DNA of 64,000 nt from G965218495 sp965262785 (GTDB lineage Bacteria; Bacteroidota; Rhodothermia; Rhodothermales; Bin80). The notes under the pieces are model-generated. The model saw only the letters and a program-made list of their open reading frames with translations, did not search any database and was not told the DNA's origin. The translations under genes were made by a program, and so were the position numbers. Shown here in pieces: positions 63,906 to 64,000 of the stretch (positions within the stretch are counted from its first letter, which is position 1; the number at the start of each line of letters is the position of its first letter). The stretch covers positions 2,418,001 through 2,482,000 of the forward strand of contig OZ253559.1 of assembly GCA_965262785.1 (NCBI GenBank), in the 5' to 3' direction.

Positions 63906-64000
63906 CTACTTCAGTAGCGTCATGCGCATGGACTGGCTAAAGGTTGTGCCTGCTTTTAGGCGGTAGACATACACGCCGGATGCAAGGCTGCCTGCGTGGA
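63906..64000 (-). CDS. C-terminus of another T9SS-sorted protein (cut by window edge)
   Basis: Reading leftward from 64000 to a TAG at 63908-63906 gives HAGSLASGVYVYRLKAGTTF followed by SQSMRMTLLK and the stop. This is the final strand of a T9SS type A sorting domain, closely resembling the end of the neighbouring surface protein. The rest of the gene is outside the window. Confidence 0.85.
   Translation of the reverse strand, partial: HAGSLASGVYVYRLKAGTTFSQSMRMTLLK

Overview
The window looks like a chromosome segment of a Rhodothermota/Bacteroidota-type bacterium. One surface protein (61534..63693) ends in a type IX secretion (T9SS) sorting domain with the NYPNPFNP signature, and a second such C-terminus enters at the right edge. 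Lipoproteins, Tat-type leaders, periplasmic amidohydrolases, a DUF1080 protein, a sulfatase and PD40-repeat proteins fit a marine or organic-matter-degrading member of that group. The phylum call is inference; there is no rRNA in the window. The only RNA gene found is tRNA-Arg(ACG) at 17272..17345.

Left half (0.6-36.6 kb) is mostly ordinary chromosome. A tight leftward operon (7446 to 587) makes nucleotide sugars: UDP-glucuronate decarboxylase type, GDP-fucose synthase, GDP-mannose 4,6-dehydratase, two nucleotidyltransferases and an RmlC-like epimerase, ending with an altronate-dehydratase-type enzyme. A second leftward run (17216 to 8197) holds an FAD oxidoreductase, class I aldolase, a tandem AAA ATPase, a lone EutN/CcmL microcompartment vertex protein and three exported amidohydrolases, two of which have lost the usual HxH metal motif. 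After a gene-poor stretch (17.3-21 kb) come a DASS transporter, xylulokinase, the t6A tRNA-modification genes tsaD-tsaB-tsaE, several exported proteins (DUF4399 and DUF4159 proteins, Tat-type aminotransferase, HNH-like lipoprotein, Tat-type Nif3 protein, PD40 lipoprotein), a Gfo/Idh/MocA oxidoreductase, rhamnulokinase and a sulfatase.

Right half (38-59.4 kb) is dominated by nested mobile elements whose ends can be read directly. An IS256-type element (38185..44342, perfect 8-bp target duplication GGCATTCG) has been hit by an 817-nt group II intron without an encoded protein (39688..40504) and by an inverted second copy of itself (41024..43689). An IS21 element (51252..56102) carries five 23-bp-spaced repeats at each end and has an IS1634-like element inside istB. 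A second, divergent IS256-type element (56925..59410, 9-bp duplication ACTGGGTAG) splits a lipoprotein gene. A SbcC/YhaN-like ATPase and a SbcD/YhaO-like phosphoesterase lie on either side of the 51-59 kb island.

The most unusual signal is shared by both IS256-type elements. Each carries two genes: a normal mutator-family transposase with its DDE residues, and just upstream a shorter open paralogue of the same fold in which the catalytic aspartates, the C-x2-H motif and the final glutamate are mostly lost. The two elements are clearly divergent, yet keep this dead-plus-live pair with the same order and tight coupling. The ORF-less group II intron, whose precise removal restores the transposase reading frame, is the second main finding.
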